This document shows positions 16,387 to 25,813 of a stretch of DNA of 64,000 nucleotides, piece after piece. The stretch is from Lachnoanaerobaculum sp. ICM7 (GTDB lineage: Bacteria > Bacillota > Clostridia > Lachnospirales > Lachnospiraceae), in the NCBI RefSeq assembly GCF_000287675.1, contig NZ_ALJL01000021.1:1-64000 (forward strand), given 5' to 3'. Each line of letters starts with the position of its first letter. The stretch's first letter is position 1. Below the pieces are notes generated by a model. The model had not been told where the DNA came from. It did not search any database and was given only the letters and a program-made list of their open reading frames with translations. The position numbers were made by a program, and so were the translations under genes.

Positions 16387-17352
16387 CTACCATTGATGGT
16401 ATTCTTTTGCAAAATCAAAGTAGAAAAACTTACTCTTACCAATCTCCAAGATGTCTCCCTCTTTTAAATCTTTTGATGTATATATCGCCGCTTCATTTAA
16501 TCTTACAAATCCCATGGACTCTTCTCCAAGAAGTGTTCCCTGCAAATTTCTTTCATCATAGGCTATAACGGCATGTTTTTTCTCCCTTATCTCTTCATCT
16601 CCAAGAAACTGTATACTCATGGTGTCATGACTGCCTATATGATTTTTCCCCTCTGTTATATTATAAGATTTTCCCTGACGAGTTCCTTCTATACATACAA
16701 TCCATGCATAAATAGGCTTTTCTTCTTCCATGGAAAGGTTCTTCCCTAGCATTTTATCTCGGTATTTTTCTTCTTCAGTAGCTTTTTCTCTTTTAATTTT
16801 CCTATAGTTTTTCTCTTTTTGGATTAAATTTTCTTTATCTTCATTATCTGTTTCTTCATATTCAAAGTCATTTAAATACTTCTTACATTCAGTCAGGAAA
16901 TCCACATACATGAACTTGCTTCCACCTATTTCCAAGATATCTTTATTTTTAATAACATACTTATCATATATAGGTTTATTATCCATATATACAATGCCGT
17001 CAGCTCTAGCTGGAATCAGATTGACTTCCTTCGTCCCTTTATCAAAAATTATTAAGGTGAACTTACCAAGCATCTTCTCATCCCCTAAAACCTGTATCTC
17101 ATTATCCCTATCCGTTCCCACAAAGTTTTCTCCATAACTTATGACATAGCTTTTTCCCCTTCTTGCTCCCTCTATGCATACAAGCCATGCACATACCGGT
17201 CTTTCTTCCTTTAGGGAAAGGCCGCACTCTTTCCGTAAGTTCACATATACCTTTTCAGGGGTATCAAGGTCAAAGCCGCATGTCGGGCATATAGTGCCGT
17301 TCCTTGTTTTTGAAAACACATGTCCATAAGGGCAACGCATAATATTTGACAT
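16387..17352 (-). CDS. Zinc-ribbon protein with two FHA domains
   Basis: Residues 1-30 form a zinc-ribbon-like head (R-C-P-Y-G-H then I-C-P-T-C-G). Two FHA-like domains follow at about 55-160 (S-Y-G-E-N-F-V-G then Q-V-L-G-D) and 215-320 (E-G-K-N-H-I-G then Q-F-L-G-D), each ending I-L-E-I-G-x-S-K-F-x-Y. The canonical phosphothreonine residues (Arg after the first Gly, and Ser-Arg before His) are mostly missing, and only the second domain keeps K-H-A-V. It may bind partners without phosphorylation. It is a clear paralogue of the single-FHA zinc-ribbon protein at 25.8-26.3 kb. The start has GGAGGAG 2-3 bases upstream, a close spacing. Confidence 0.8.
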   Translation of the reverse strand: MSNIMRCPYGHVFSKTRNGTICPTCGFDLDTPEKVYVNLRKECGLSLKEERPVCAWLVCIEGARRGKSYVISYGENFVGTDRDNEIQVLGDEKMLGKFTLIIFDKGTKEVNLIPARADGIVYMDNKPIYDKYVIKNKDILEIGGSKFMYVDFLTECKKYLNDFEYEETDNEDKENLIQKEKNYRKIKREKATEEEKYRDKMLGKNLSMEEEKPIYAWIVCIEGTRQGKSYNITEGKNHIGSHDTMSIQFLGDEEIREKKHAVIAYDERNLQGTLLGEESMGFVRLNEAAIYTSKDLKEGDILEIGKSKFFYFDFAKEYHQW

Positions 17353-17397
17353 CTTCTCCTCCTTGCTATTCGCAACCTTACCTGCTCCTAATTATCA

Positions 17398-18174
17398 CTA
17401 ATCTACTAAAATCTTTCTCGGACTAAATCCAAGGCTTCTATGTCCATCCGGGTCTTTTGCACTGCTTAATATATCTAAAAGTCCGGTATAAATTTCTTTA
17501 TTGCTTAAGCTTGTTCCTTTTGCCTTTCCTTCTTTAACTGCTATATAGTTTTCTATAATGCTTCTTTCTATTCCTTCCATGCTGTTTAATACCATATAGC
17601 AAAAAATTCTGTCCGTTTCTTCGCACTTTTTTGTATTAAGGTACTCTCTTGCATATACTTTTAAGACCTCTATATTAAAGGAGCTTTCTTCATACCCTGC
17701 ATAATCGGCATTCATCAAATGTATGGTATCATACTCCGATCTCATATCTGCAAAGTCAAGATATGTATCCCTTAATACAAAACCCGATTTTAATAAAAAG
17801 TCGCAAAGCAGGATTTCTCCGTCTTTACTTTCTTCATCATCAGACAGAAAAGCCTCTATTTCACTTACCTTCCAATCTTTATCCCTTATTTCACTATGCT
17901 TTAACCTAAGATACTTCCTTTGTTCGGTATGGGTGTAGGATACCTTTACCTCTTTATTTATCAGGTATACCTCGCCTTTTAGTTTTACAAGTCCCCTTCC
18001 TATAATAAGGGTTCTGTTTTCATGGTCTGAACTTAATCTTAATCCTCTTATGACTCCGTTTGTATATCCATCATAAAGTATAGAAAGTAGGTCTTTCGGA
18101 TAGTCTCTTATTACCTCAAGTGCTTCTTTTTTTAAGATTCTTCCCGTTTCAAACAAAGGGTATCTGTTTTCCAT
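17398..18174 (-). CDS. Unknown protein, tail-fibre or baseplate-like N-terminus (258 aa)
   Basis: The ATG at 18172-18174 is chosen for AAAGGAG 6 bases upstream; the longer frame would overlap the ATPase gene by 89 bases. The N-terminal half (Y-P-L-F-E-T-G-R-I-L-K-K-E, then G-Y-T-N-G-V-I-R-G, then I-G-R-G-L-V-K-L-K-G-E-V-Y) resembles the start of phage tail or baseplate proteins that form a small beta domain. The C-terminal half is helical. I recognise no named family. It lies between the ATPase and FHA genes, and a baseplate role is a reasonable hypothesis. Confidence 0.75.
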   Translation of the reverse strand: MENRYPLFETGRILKKEALEVIRDYPKDLLSILYDGYTNGVIRGLRLSSDHENRTLIIGRGLVKLKGEVYLINKEVKVSYTHTEQRKYLRLKHSEIRDKDWKVSEIEAFLSDDEESKDGEILLCDFLLKSGFVLRDTYLDFADMRSEYDTIHLMNADYAGYEESSFNIEVLKVYAREYLNTKKCEETDRIFCYMVLNSMEGIERSIIENYIAVKEGKAKGTSLSNKEIYTGLLDILSSAKDPDGHRSLGFSPRKILVD

Positions 18175-18193
18175 TAGCTTCTCCTTTATGTCT

Positions 18194-20791
18194 TTAGTGT
18201 TCTCCATCAAAGAAATCACAAATCCACTCATCCGTTTCAAACTTATATTCCTGTCCTTCTCCTGCGTATAGCGTGTCTTCAAGTCTGTATACCGGCACGA
18301 TCTGAAATCCCCATTTTTTATAATCTACAAAAGCAAATATCTTAAGTTCCCCGTTTTTTATGTCATCCGTATCTTCCTGCTTTATATAGCCGCTGTACCT
18401 TCCCGCCAGCTCCATCCTGTCAGTTTCTCTTGCCTCATCTTTTTTGAAGTGAAACAGGTACTCAAACCGTACACTTTCCGAAGCATCATACAAATACATT
18501 CTAAGCAGGATATCTTCAAGGCTTCTAAGCAGGCTTCCCGTCATCTTGTTACTTTCAAATCCGTCTATAAGAATCTCTTGTCTGCCTGAGTATGAAAGTG
18601 CTTTTATTTTATAGGGAATTAGAGCTTCTTCTTCTCTTATGTCAAATCCCGCATATCCGGTTCTTTTATCGTAAAGATAGCGCATAAGTCCGTCCACACA
18701 GGCAAGTTTTAGCTCTTCTTTTTTAACACTGCCTCCACTTTGCATCATGTTGCCGGGTACAAATTCTTTTAGAGCATCTCTAAATAACCCTATCTTACAG
18801 GACTGTCCTGTAAGTCTTATCATGTCAAAGTTATAAAGTTCTCCGTTTTTATAAAGTCTTTCCATAAAAACCTTCATAACGGCATATATTTCTCCTGCAA
18901 TCAGCCTTTCCGCCTCATAACGGTTAAAACTTAGCTTCGGCATCCCCTCTAAAATCTCAAGCCTTTCTCCTCTAAAGACTGAAAGCTTATACCTGTCCGC
19001 TTCCAGTCTTAAAAGTCCCATTTTTCCATTTTTTTCTTCAGGCACTTCTATAACGATATCATTTCCCGAAAAAAGTTCCTGCTTAATCTCATCCGCCAAT
19101 GTAAATAGAAAAAAGTAATTATTCCTTACCCTGTAATACCCTTCTTTTCCATAAGTTTCAAAACGCTTAAAAGCTGTAGGTAAAATCTCTTCCGCCTGTT
19201 CATAAGCCTCTTGTAAGCCCTTATAGAAACTTTCAACACCTTCTTCATCTATATACCTATACGGGTCTGTAGGCAACCCATCAATTATTTCGTTTCCAAA
19301 ATCCCTGTCTAAGCCTGACAGCTTGGATATAAGTTTAAGCTTTAAAAGTTGCATGATTCTGTAGGTGATATTGTTTCCTCCAAAATCCGTATTACCGTTT
19401 TTATAGCTGTTTTCCATAGTATAGGTCTGTATATCACCCTTTGCATGTACCTTAAACTTACAGGCACTCAGATCCGTTGTCCCTCCCCCACAGTCCATTA
19501 TCAGTGCCTTATAACTTTCTCCGTCTTTAAGACGATTTTTCTCTCTCATCTTACTGATAAAGCTGTAAAGTACGGCAGTGCTTTCATCTAAGGTAACCTT
19601 TAGGCTTATAGAAAGCATTTCCGATAAAAGCCCCAACATCTGCTCATACACATGCTTTTGCTTAACCGGTACTGTGATATATACTTCTTTTATCTGACAC
19701 TTGAAGTTATCTCTTGTGATGTTAAGTACATATCTCAGGTACTCGGCTATAATCTCTATCCTTTGTACATACCTGTATCTTCCCTTGGCATCCGTAAGTT
19801 CTTCTTTTCTTTCAAAATCCCCTGTCCATCTTTTAATATCATAAAATACTGAAAATCCTTTATCCGTATAGCTTAAGTTTGCAAACCATAAGGCTCTTCT
19901 TCCAAAAACATAATCTATACCGTCTTCATTTACATCTGTTACGGCTACAACCGTCGGTATCATCTTTTCAATAAAGGTTTCTCCTCCCACCGACTCTAAA
20001 AACAGGGTATGACATATAGTGTTTTCCTTGATTTCTCTCTGCTTTGCCGTATGTATCTGTCTGTAGTAACTGCTGTCCGCATATATGGCTACAGTGGTAT
20101 TGGTCGAGCCAAGATCAAGTGCTATGGGCATGTGAAGTTCAATCAGGGGAAGAATTTCAAAGTCCATTAAAGGAATCTTGTATATCCTGTACTTTGTAAG
20201 GTCTTTTTCCTCTTCTCCCATATATATACGGTATATAAACTTTGATGCATCTCTTTCCATAAGGTATAGACTATAGTCTTTTATATCCGTAACTATACCT
20301 GAAAGGGCTGCCTCTTTTACAAGGTATAAAGAATCTTTTTTATCTCCCATGGCAACTACATTTAATACGGCACATACCTTTTTATCTCCGCTTACAATCA
20401 AAGCATTGGTATTTAGAAACTTTTCTTTGTATTCTATTTTATAATCATCAAGGAAATTAAGTGCCGCTCCTTCATAAATACTAATTTTGCCGGATATTCT
20501 AAGTTCATCCTTTTCGGGTTCTTTTACGCTTAGTTTATCAAAACACTCTTCAATCCTCTCTCTTCCGCCGTCCTTTTCTTCTTTGATAAGTTCATCTTCA
20601 AAGGTTTGACAGTAGGAAAGTATAGCCTCTATAAGCTCTTTACTTGTCATATCCTTATCAAGTCCCCTTACGATACGCTCTCTTAGGCAAACCTCTCTAA
20701 GTCGATATTCACTCATCAGCTCAAGCTCTTTTCTTGTATACGCCGCAGCCTGCTCTTCTTTGGTTATGTTTCTGTTAAGCTTATAGCCCAT
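18194..20791 (-). CDS. Hsp70/actin-fold ATPase with a SAP-like N-terminus
   Basis: The ATG at 20789-20791 is chosen because GGAAGGA lies upstream; the frame extends 15 codons further without a better site. Residues about 15-60 are helical and SAP-like (Y-T-R-K-E-L-E-L-M-S then K-E-L-I-E-A-I-L). A beta-rich domain follows to about residue 210. The ATPase core has phosphate-1 motif I-A-L-D-L-G-S-T-N-T-T-V near 220, D-E-S-T-A-V in the connecting region, and phosphate-2 motif D-C-G-G-G-T-T-D-L-S near 435. Actin/Hsp70-fold ATPases assemble or remodel proteins; this one is embedded in the injection operon, perhaps as an assembly chaperone. No J-protein or nucleotide exchange factor gene is nearby. 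Confidence 0.85.
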   Translation of the reverse strand: MGYKLNRNITKEEQAAAYTRKELELMSEYRLREVCLRERIVRGLDKDMTSKELIEAILSYCQTFEDELIKEEKDGGRERIEECFDKLSVKEPEKDELRISGKISIYEGAALNFLDDYKIEYKEKFLNTNALIVSGDKKVCAVLNVVAMGDKKDSLYLVKEAALSGIVTDIKDYSLYLMERDASKFIYRIYMGEEEKDLTKYRIYKIPLMDFEILPLIELHMPIALDLGSTNTTVAIYADSSYYRQIHTAKQREIKENTICHTLFLESVGGETFIEKMIPTVVAVTDVNEDGIDYVFGRRALWFANLSYTDKGFSVFYDIKRWTGDFERKEELTDAKGRYRYVQRIEIIAEYLRYVLNITRDNFKCQIKEVYITVPVKQKHVYEQMLGLLSEMLSISLKVTLDESTAVLYSFISKMREKNRLKDGESYKALIMDCGGGTTDLSACKFKVHAKGDIQTYTMENSYKNGNTDFGGNNITYRIMQLLKLKLISKLSGLDRDFGNEIIDGLPTDPYRYIDEEGVESFYKGLQEAYEQAEEILPTAFKRFETYGKEGYYRVRNNYFFLFTLADEIKQELFSGNDIVIEVPEEKNGKMGLLRLEADRYKLSVFRGERLEILEGMPKLSFNRYEAERLIAGEIYAVMKVFMERLYKNGELYNFDMIRLTGQSCKIGLFRDALKEFVPGNMMQSGGSVKKEELKLACVDGLMRYLYDKRTGYAGFDIREEEALIPYKIKALSYSGRQEILIDGFESNKMTGSLLRSLEDILLRMYLYDASESVRFEYLFHFKKDEARETDRMELAGRYSGYIKQEDTDDIKNGELKIFAFVDYKKWGFQIVPVYRLEDTLYAGEGQEYKFETDEWICDFFDGEH

Positions 20792-20913
20792 CTTAGTTTC
20801 CTTCCATCTTCTTTTTTTGTGTATATGCCAAAACACATATGAAAAGTCGATAATACCTACGATTCTGTGATTTTAGCCTGGAAAACACATATTGCATTTT
20901 CTCTTAAAATATT

Positions 20914-21606
20914 TTAGTACATTGCCGTTTTTCCAATTTTCATACTTTCATCAACTCCTATAATACCGAAGTGATATTTCCAAAAAATATCCGTTTCATA
21001 AGATATCGGCAAAAAAAGTTTCTTCAGCATTTCAATTCTTTCCGTATCTTCTTTTGTCTTATCCACCCCCGTAAAAACGGTAAGTTTCCTTAAATTCTCA
21101 GAGTGGATGTAAAGGCTTGCTTTAGGATAAAGTTCTCTCAGTGCCTTTCTAAAAATCGTGATGTAATCTTTGCACTTGCATAAATCAAGCAGGCAAAAAA
21201 TAATTCTTTTAGATTTTTCAAAGTCAAGAGAAAGTAGGGTTTTTCTTATACTTTTTAGAAATCTTCCCTCTTCTATCTCTTTTAAGATATACATTGCCCT
21301 TAGCTCTTTTTTATCTCCTCCGCTTCTAAGATCCCATACCGCTACATAGTGCATTATTACATCTAAAAATATTTCTCTTGCCTTCCCATACCCCTTCACA
21401 TCGGGTAAGAATACTTCGCCCAGTTCATTTGCAAAACGATATAGCGGATTTACCTCTATTTCACTTTCTTCAATGGCATCGGAATTTAGAAAATCAAAGG
21501 AACTTTCAGTATAAGGGCTTGGACTCCCACTGTTTATAAATCTAAGCTCTTCTAAGTTATATCTGCTTTTTTGTGCCTTAAGTACAATCTCCCATACACA
21601 GTTCAT
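20914..21606 (-). CDS. Unknown injection-cluster protein (230 aa)
   Basis: The ATG at 21604-21606 is preceded by CAGGAG at 6 bases; a TTG further upstream would overlap the previous gene by 8 bases. The product is soluble and mostly helical. It has a Ser/Pro-rich patch near residues 25-40 and a distinctive end, F-W-K-Y-H-F-G-I-I-G-V-D-E-S. No family is recognised and no catalytic motif is visible. It is tightly packed between the 433-residue unknown protein and the ATPase, which suggests an obligate structural or assembly role. Confidence 0.75.
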   Translation of the reverse strand: MNCVWEIVLKAQKSRYNLEELRFINSGSPSPYTESSFDFLNSDAIEESEIEVNPLYRFANELGEVFLPDVKGYGKAREIFLDVIMHYVAVWDLRSGGDKKELRAMYILKEIEEGRFLKSIRKTLLSLDFEKSKRIIFCLLDLCKCKDYITIFRKALRELYPKASLYIHSENLRKLTVFTGVDKTKEDTERIEMLKKLFLPISYETDIFWKYHFGIIGVDESMKIGKTAMY

Positions 21607-21631
21607 GCTTTGCTCCTGTTCTATATTTTTT

Positions 21632-22933
21632 CTATACAATCCCTTTTGTATAATAGGTGTTTTCCAAAACCCCTACACAGATATATTCATCAAAGCTTAT
21701 CTGTAGTTGAGAAACGGCATATCTTACCATTGATTCACAAAGGTTGCTGTCGCTGTTTCTTGAAAACCTTAAAACAAGTTTGGGGCTTTCTTCTGTTATA
21801 GGAAAGTCACTACTTGAAAAGTTATTCATATCAGGAAGTATTCTACTTTCCTCCGAAACTTCTTTCCATATCGGCAATCTTTCACAGGATTTAAGTGATA
21901 CATACTCTCCAATATCAAGTTCTTCAATAATCCTTTCTATTTCCGCCTCGGTATGGATTTTTTCTTCTGTTTTATTTAGAAGTCGTCCAATCATTCCATC
22001 TTCTCTTTTGTTACTTATTAAGCCGGTTGGTAATTCTTCTTTCGTATATCGTATATCAAAGATATGATATCCTTCCAAATCTGAATAACTTTCTTCATAG
22101 GTCTTTACTATAATCTTTTCTTCTTCCTGTCTTATTCCTACCATGCCTTCAGTCTTTTGCACCAGTCTTAAGATAATCTCCTTATCCCTTTGCTTAACCA
22201 TTTCCCGTTCATAGTATAATCCGTCTTTACTCGGACTTAAAAATGTGCTGCTCTTAAATACTGTTTTTTCTACATTCCATACCGGATAAAGTTCTTCTTT
22301 TATCATATCGGCATATTTCCCATAGTCTACTTCTACATCTCTTGCATTTTGAGGAAGTTTGGACAGGTCAATATCAAAAAAGCGGTCAAGGTAGACGGTA
22401 TTTACTGTATTCCATCTAAGTTCGTTATAAGAGAAAGTTTCATAAAGTTTACCGACTTCTTTTCTGTAGCGAAGGGCTTTTTTAGGTTGTACTGAAAGTG
22501 TGTGTTTTTCTCCGTTATTTGTAAAACTTACTCCTATCTTTTCTTGTGAAAATTCCTTACATACAGTATCGGTTGCATTAAGATAAACAGTTTTTATAAG
22601 GTCTTCACTTTCGGTATAGTCTTCTTTAATATCATTTTTTTTATCTTCCAAAACATCTAAATCCGATATCGGAAAAAACATCCTTAAAAATACGTTTTCA
22701 TTTTTTGAAAGTAAAAGTATTGCAATCTCATAACTTTCTTCTTTACTTTCAAGCTCATCATAGACTTTCTTGTATAAAGATCTGTATCTTTCTTCAAAAA
22801 CCTCACTCATCCTGTAAAGACCGTCATATAGAACACTTTTTGCCAAGGCATACTCATCTTCATCTTTTATCTCTGAAAGCCTGTCCTTTACATACTTTTT
22901 TATGTCAAACTCATCCAAGTACGCTGCGTCCAT
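21632..22933 (-). CDS. Unknown injection-cluster protein, baseplate candidate (433 aa)
   Basis: The start has AGAGGTG upstream. The N-terminal about 90 residues are helical (M-D-A-A-Y-L-D-E-F-D-I-K-K-Y-V onward). A mixed beta region follows, with a long strand-rich middle (S-F-T-N-N-G-E-K-H-T-L-S-V then Y-Y-E-R-E-M-V-K-Q). The C-terminal domain ends in a repeated strand pattern (L-V-L-R-F-S-R-N-S then I-S-F-D-E-Y-I-C-V). I do not recognise the family. Size, lack of signal peptide and place in the operon make a baseplate wedge component one option. Sequence alone does not decide this. Confidence 0.75.
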   Translation of the reverse strand: MDAAYLDEFDIKKYVKDRLSEIKDEDEYALAKSVLYDGLYRMSEVFEERYRSLYKKVYDELESKEESYEIAILLLSKNENVFLRMFFPISDLDVLEDKKNDIKEDYTESEDLIKTVYLNATDTVCKEFSQEKIGVSFTNNGEKHTLSVQPKKALRYRKEVGKLYETFSYNELRWNTVNTVYLDRFFDIDLSKLPQNARDVEVDYGKYADMIKEELYPVWNVEKTVFKSSTFLSPSKDGLYYEREMVKQRDKEIILRLVQKTEGMVGIRQEEEKIIVKTYEESYSDLEGYHIFDIRYTKEELPTGLISNKREDGMIGRLLNKTEEKIHTEAEIERIIEELDIGEYVSLKSCERLPIWKEVSEESRILPDMNNFSSSDFPITEESPKLVLRFSRNSDSNLCESMVRYAVSQLQISFDEYICVGVLENTYYTKGIV

Positions 22934-23013
22934 ATTAAAACACCTCTTTTATCTTTAATAGGTAAAAACAATTGCCACTTGCACTGATACACAAGTTTTA
23001 AATAAATACCTGA

Positions 23014-24864
23014 TTACTCAGCATTTATGCTTGCAGAAGTCTCTGCCTCACTTGTCTGTTGCCGGGTGGTTTGTGCTGCTGTTTGTGCCGCCTTCAGTTC
23101 TTCTTTTTCTTTTTCATCAATTCTTTTTTGCACATCACTAAGCTTTTTATCCATTTCTATGGTATTTATCTCATCATTAAGTTTTACATAAAGTCTTCTG
23201 GCATACTCATAATTATCTCTTGCCGTTTCAAAATCTCCCTTTAAAAAAGCCTCATCTGCTGTTATTGCGTAACTTGTGGCAGAGGTTTTTTCTTCTTCAC
23301 TTAAGCTTATTTTCTCATCCGCAGTGGATATCTTTTTTTCAAGTTCCTCAAGTCCGGCACTTTCACCTGATTTTTCCAAAATATCTTTTGCCGTATTATA
23401 ATTAGCTCTTGCTGATAAAAAATCTCCTTTACTTAGTGCCTCATCTCCGGCACTTAGCATATCGTTTGCGGATTGCAGATTTTTAGATTGCTTATCAGCT
23501 TCCGCCTGTTTCCCTTCATTTTCCTTTTCAATGGCTTGATCTACCGCTAAAAGCTTTGCTTCCGCTTTTAACTTTCCCTCTTCATATCCTATATCTCTTG
23601 CTTCAGTTTTCGCATCAACATACCTTTCTCTTGCTTTATCATATATTTCCGAATCAAAAAGGATATCTCCGTTATCAAGGCTTAAGTTTACACTTTCATA
23701 CCCTGCAATAAAATCAAGTCTCTTTCTTACATAGGAAAGTCCTGCATTGTCTGCATAAGGAATTTCACTAAGTATAAATTCATATAAAGGTTTTGCTTCC
23801 TTGTAGCTTTTCGCATCATACTTTTCATCCGCTTCAAGTATTCCTTCTATAACCTGCTCATAGTGGTACAAAAGATCTTTCATTTCCTTATCTCTAAGGC
23901 TTTCCGCCTTCTTTATGGACTCTTCACACTCAGTATCCGCCTTTGTATAGTTTTCCATTTCTATAAATTTCAGCATCTTTTCATAGTGTGTATTCATATC
24001 TTCCCTAAGTTCTTTCCTGTATCGGTTATAAAAGTAAAGGGCAATGACGGCTGCAAGTATCACAACCACCAACACAATTGATACTATTAAAATCATCTTC
24101 CTTCTTTTTTTCTTTTTGGTATCCGACTCGACAAATACCTTATCAATATAAATACCGGCAATCGTATAGTTATCAATGTACTCGGACTCTTTATCAAGAA
24201 GTACTTTTTCAATCTTCTCAATGGCATCTTTCGGCTCTTTTCCGCTGTCGGCAAAGATGTTATCAATCTCTCCTTCCGATACATTTTCCCAAACCCCTTT
24301 TGTATAAAGAATTAAAATATCAGTATCAACAAGTTTTATCTTTCTCGATATCACCGGTGAAAATCCTTTTTGCCCTAAAAAGGCATATAGATTACTTCTT
24401 TGTTCATGTCTTGACAGGGCATCTTCGCTAATCATTTCTTTTGATACCATTTCACTGCTTAGTGATGTATCCGTAGTCTTATAAAATGACTTGTTATTCC
24501 TGTAAAGCTTTGCCCTTGCATTTCCTGCATAGGCAAAGCGTACACTTTCATAATCAGTTATGGCAACTACAATTGATGCTTTAAGCTTCATGTATTTTTC
24601 AGCTTTTAAAAGCACTTCATTGGCATGGTTTAAGTATCCGTGTATTTTCCCTTTAGATATGGAAGGCTTTTCCTGAAACTTTGCTATGATACTTTCCACC
24701 GCTTCCTTTGCCGATTCGGTATCCGCCACATCTTCAATACCGTCAGCAAGCACATAGCAGGCAAAGTTATCAAGTTCAGCATAAGCAAAAAAATCACTGT
24801 TTTTTAATGAACTGCCTTCTTCCGAAATAAAGTTTGTATTGAATTTACTGTTTTGCTTACGCAT
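23014..24864 (-). CDS. Membrane protein with cytoplasmic PP2C-like domain and helical repeat tail
   Basis: The ATG at 24862-24864 has GGAGG about 10 bases upstream. The 616-residue protein has three parts. Residues about 15-245 form a PP2C-like domain: Y-V-L-A-D-G-I-E-D keeps one metal Asp, F-A-Y-A-G-N-A-R fits the core, and D-N-Y-T-I-A-G-I keeps the final Asp. The usual S/T-D-G motif is L-Y-T-K-G, lacking its Asp. A single transmembrane segment follows at about 258-280 after a K-K-K-K-R-R-K stop. The tail is long and coiled-coil/TPR-like (repeated G-D-F-x-x-A-R-x-N-Y), rich in Thr and Gln at the end. It may be a sensor or scaffold rather than an active phosphatase. Confidence 0.8.
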   Translation of the reverse strand: MRKQNSKFNTNFISEEGSSLKNSDFFAYAELDNFACYVLADGIEDVADTESAKEAVESIIAKFQEKPSISKGKIHGYLNHANEVLLKAEKYMKLKASIVVAITDYESVRFAYAGNARAKLYRNNKSFYKTTDTSLSSEMVSKEMISEDALSRHEQRSNLYAFLGQKGFSPVISRKIKLVDTDILILYTKGVWENVSEGEIDNIFADSGKEPKDAIEKIEKVLLDKESEYIDNYTIAGIYIDKVFVESDTKKKKRRKMILIVSIVLVVVILAAVIALYFYNRYRKELREDMNTHYEKMLKFIEMENYTKADTECEESIKKAESLRDKEMKDLLYHYEQVIEGILEADEKYDAKSYKEAKPLYEFILSEIPYADNAGLSYVRKRLDFIAGYESVNLSLDNGDILFDSEIYDKARERYVDAKTEARDIGYEEGKLKAEAKLLAVDQAIEKENEGKQAEADKQSKNLQSANDMLSAGDEALSKGDFLSARANYNTAKDILEKSGESAGLEELEKKISTADEKISLSEEEKTSATSYAITADEAFLKGDFETARDNYEYARRLYVKLNDEINTIEMDKKLSDVQKRIDEKEKEELKAAQTAAQTTRQQTSEAETSASINAE

Positions 24865-24878
24865 CTTCTTCAAGCCTC

Positions 24879-25703
24879 CTAAATCCCTATAATTATTAGT
24901 CCAAGATTGTCCAAGTCTTCGTTATTTTTCTTTTTTATTGTTTCAATAATCTCTTTTGCCGTTCCATTACAGCTATGTTTCCTTGAAATGATTATTTCAA
25001 GTTCCCTGACAGAGATGTTTTTTTCTACTCCGGCGGTCATTATAACAACCATATCCTTTTTCTTTAGCCTTATTTCTTCTTTAGGCGTAAGCGGTTTCAT
25101 ATAGTCATCCCTTCCTATACAGTTATATGCCTTATCCGTATCAGAAATTCTACGAGCTGCTTCCTTACTTAAAAGTCCCTTATTTACCTTTTCTTTTATA
25201 AGTTCTTCCATTATCTGACCCTTGCTAAGAAGTATAAGTTCTTTTCTGCGGAAAATATAAATATTTATATGCCCCATAATGGCATAGCTTAAAAGATTTC
25301 CTCTAAGCATTAGACAGGCTGCATACGCCCTTCCGTTTTCTCCTCTAAGTGCATTTAAGACATTCATGTTAGCCATCTCAAAGGCTCTGTCAAAGAAATA
25401 GCGACTGCTTTGGTTGTTATCATATCGGTTATAAAGTTTAGTGAAAGTTCTTACTGTAGTCAGTGCTGCAACCTTCCCGGTATACTCTTTTCCTTCCCCT
25501 GCGCTAAGTATTGCCATAAGTCTGTCTTTTTCCTGTTTGAATCCGTATGCATTTGCCTGAACCTGTCTTTTTCCGATATCAAGTAAGGCTCCTATATCGT
25601 ATATCCTGATTTTTTCTTCTTTGATCCATGTATACACTCTCCATGAAAGAATAAAAAAAGCGGTTAGAATAAGAATTAAAGCCATCCAAAAAGCAGTCCC
25701 CAT
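24879..25703 (-). CDS. Membrane-anchored PP2C-like pseudophosphatase (274 aa)
   Basis: An N-terminal transmembrane helix (about residues 5-22) precedes a PP2C-like domain. The core strand motif is A-I-M-G-H-I-N-I-Y-I-F; the place of the T-D-G motif holds M-T-A-G-V, and the terminal D-N motif survives as D-L-D-N-L-G-L. At least two metal-binding Asp positions are therefore altered, so catalysis is doubtful. It starts upstream of the larger PP2C-like gene and stops 14 bases before it. The two may act together with the FHA proteins in a signalling or gating complex. The start has AAGGGGA upstream. Confidence 0.7.
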   Translation of the reverse strand: MGTAFWMALILILTAFFILSWRVYTWIKEEKIRIYDIGALLDIGKRQVQANAYGFKQEKDRLMAILSAGEGKEYTGKVAALTTVRTFTKLYNRYDNNQSSRYFFDRAFEMANMNVLNALRGENGRAYAACLMLRGNLLSYAIMGHINIYIFRRKELILLSKGQIMEELIKEKVNKGLLSKEAARRISDTDKAYNCIGRDDYMKPLTPKEEIRLKKKDMVVIMTAGVEKNISVRELEIIISRKHSCNGTAKEIIETIKKKNNEDLDNLGLIIIGI

Positions 25704-25813
25704 ATCTGTTTTCCCCTTAATTTTTTTTAGAAATACCCATTATATTTTCCATGAAAATGTCTATTACATTTTCCCTATTCCTATGGAATTTTCCAATTGC
25801 TTATTAAAAACAT

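Noticed and set aside
24093-24284. 63-codon minus-strand ORF inside the PP2C-like gene
   Set aside because: Alternative frame of a well-supported gene, with no ribosome binding site or recognisable pattern.
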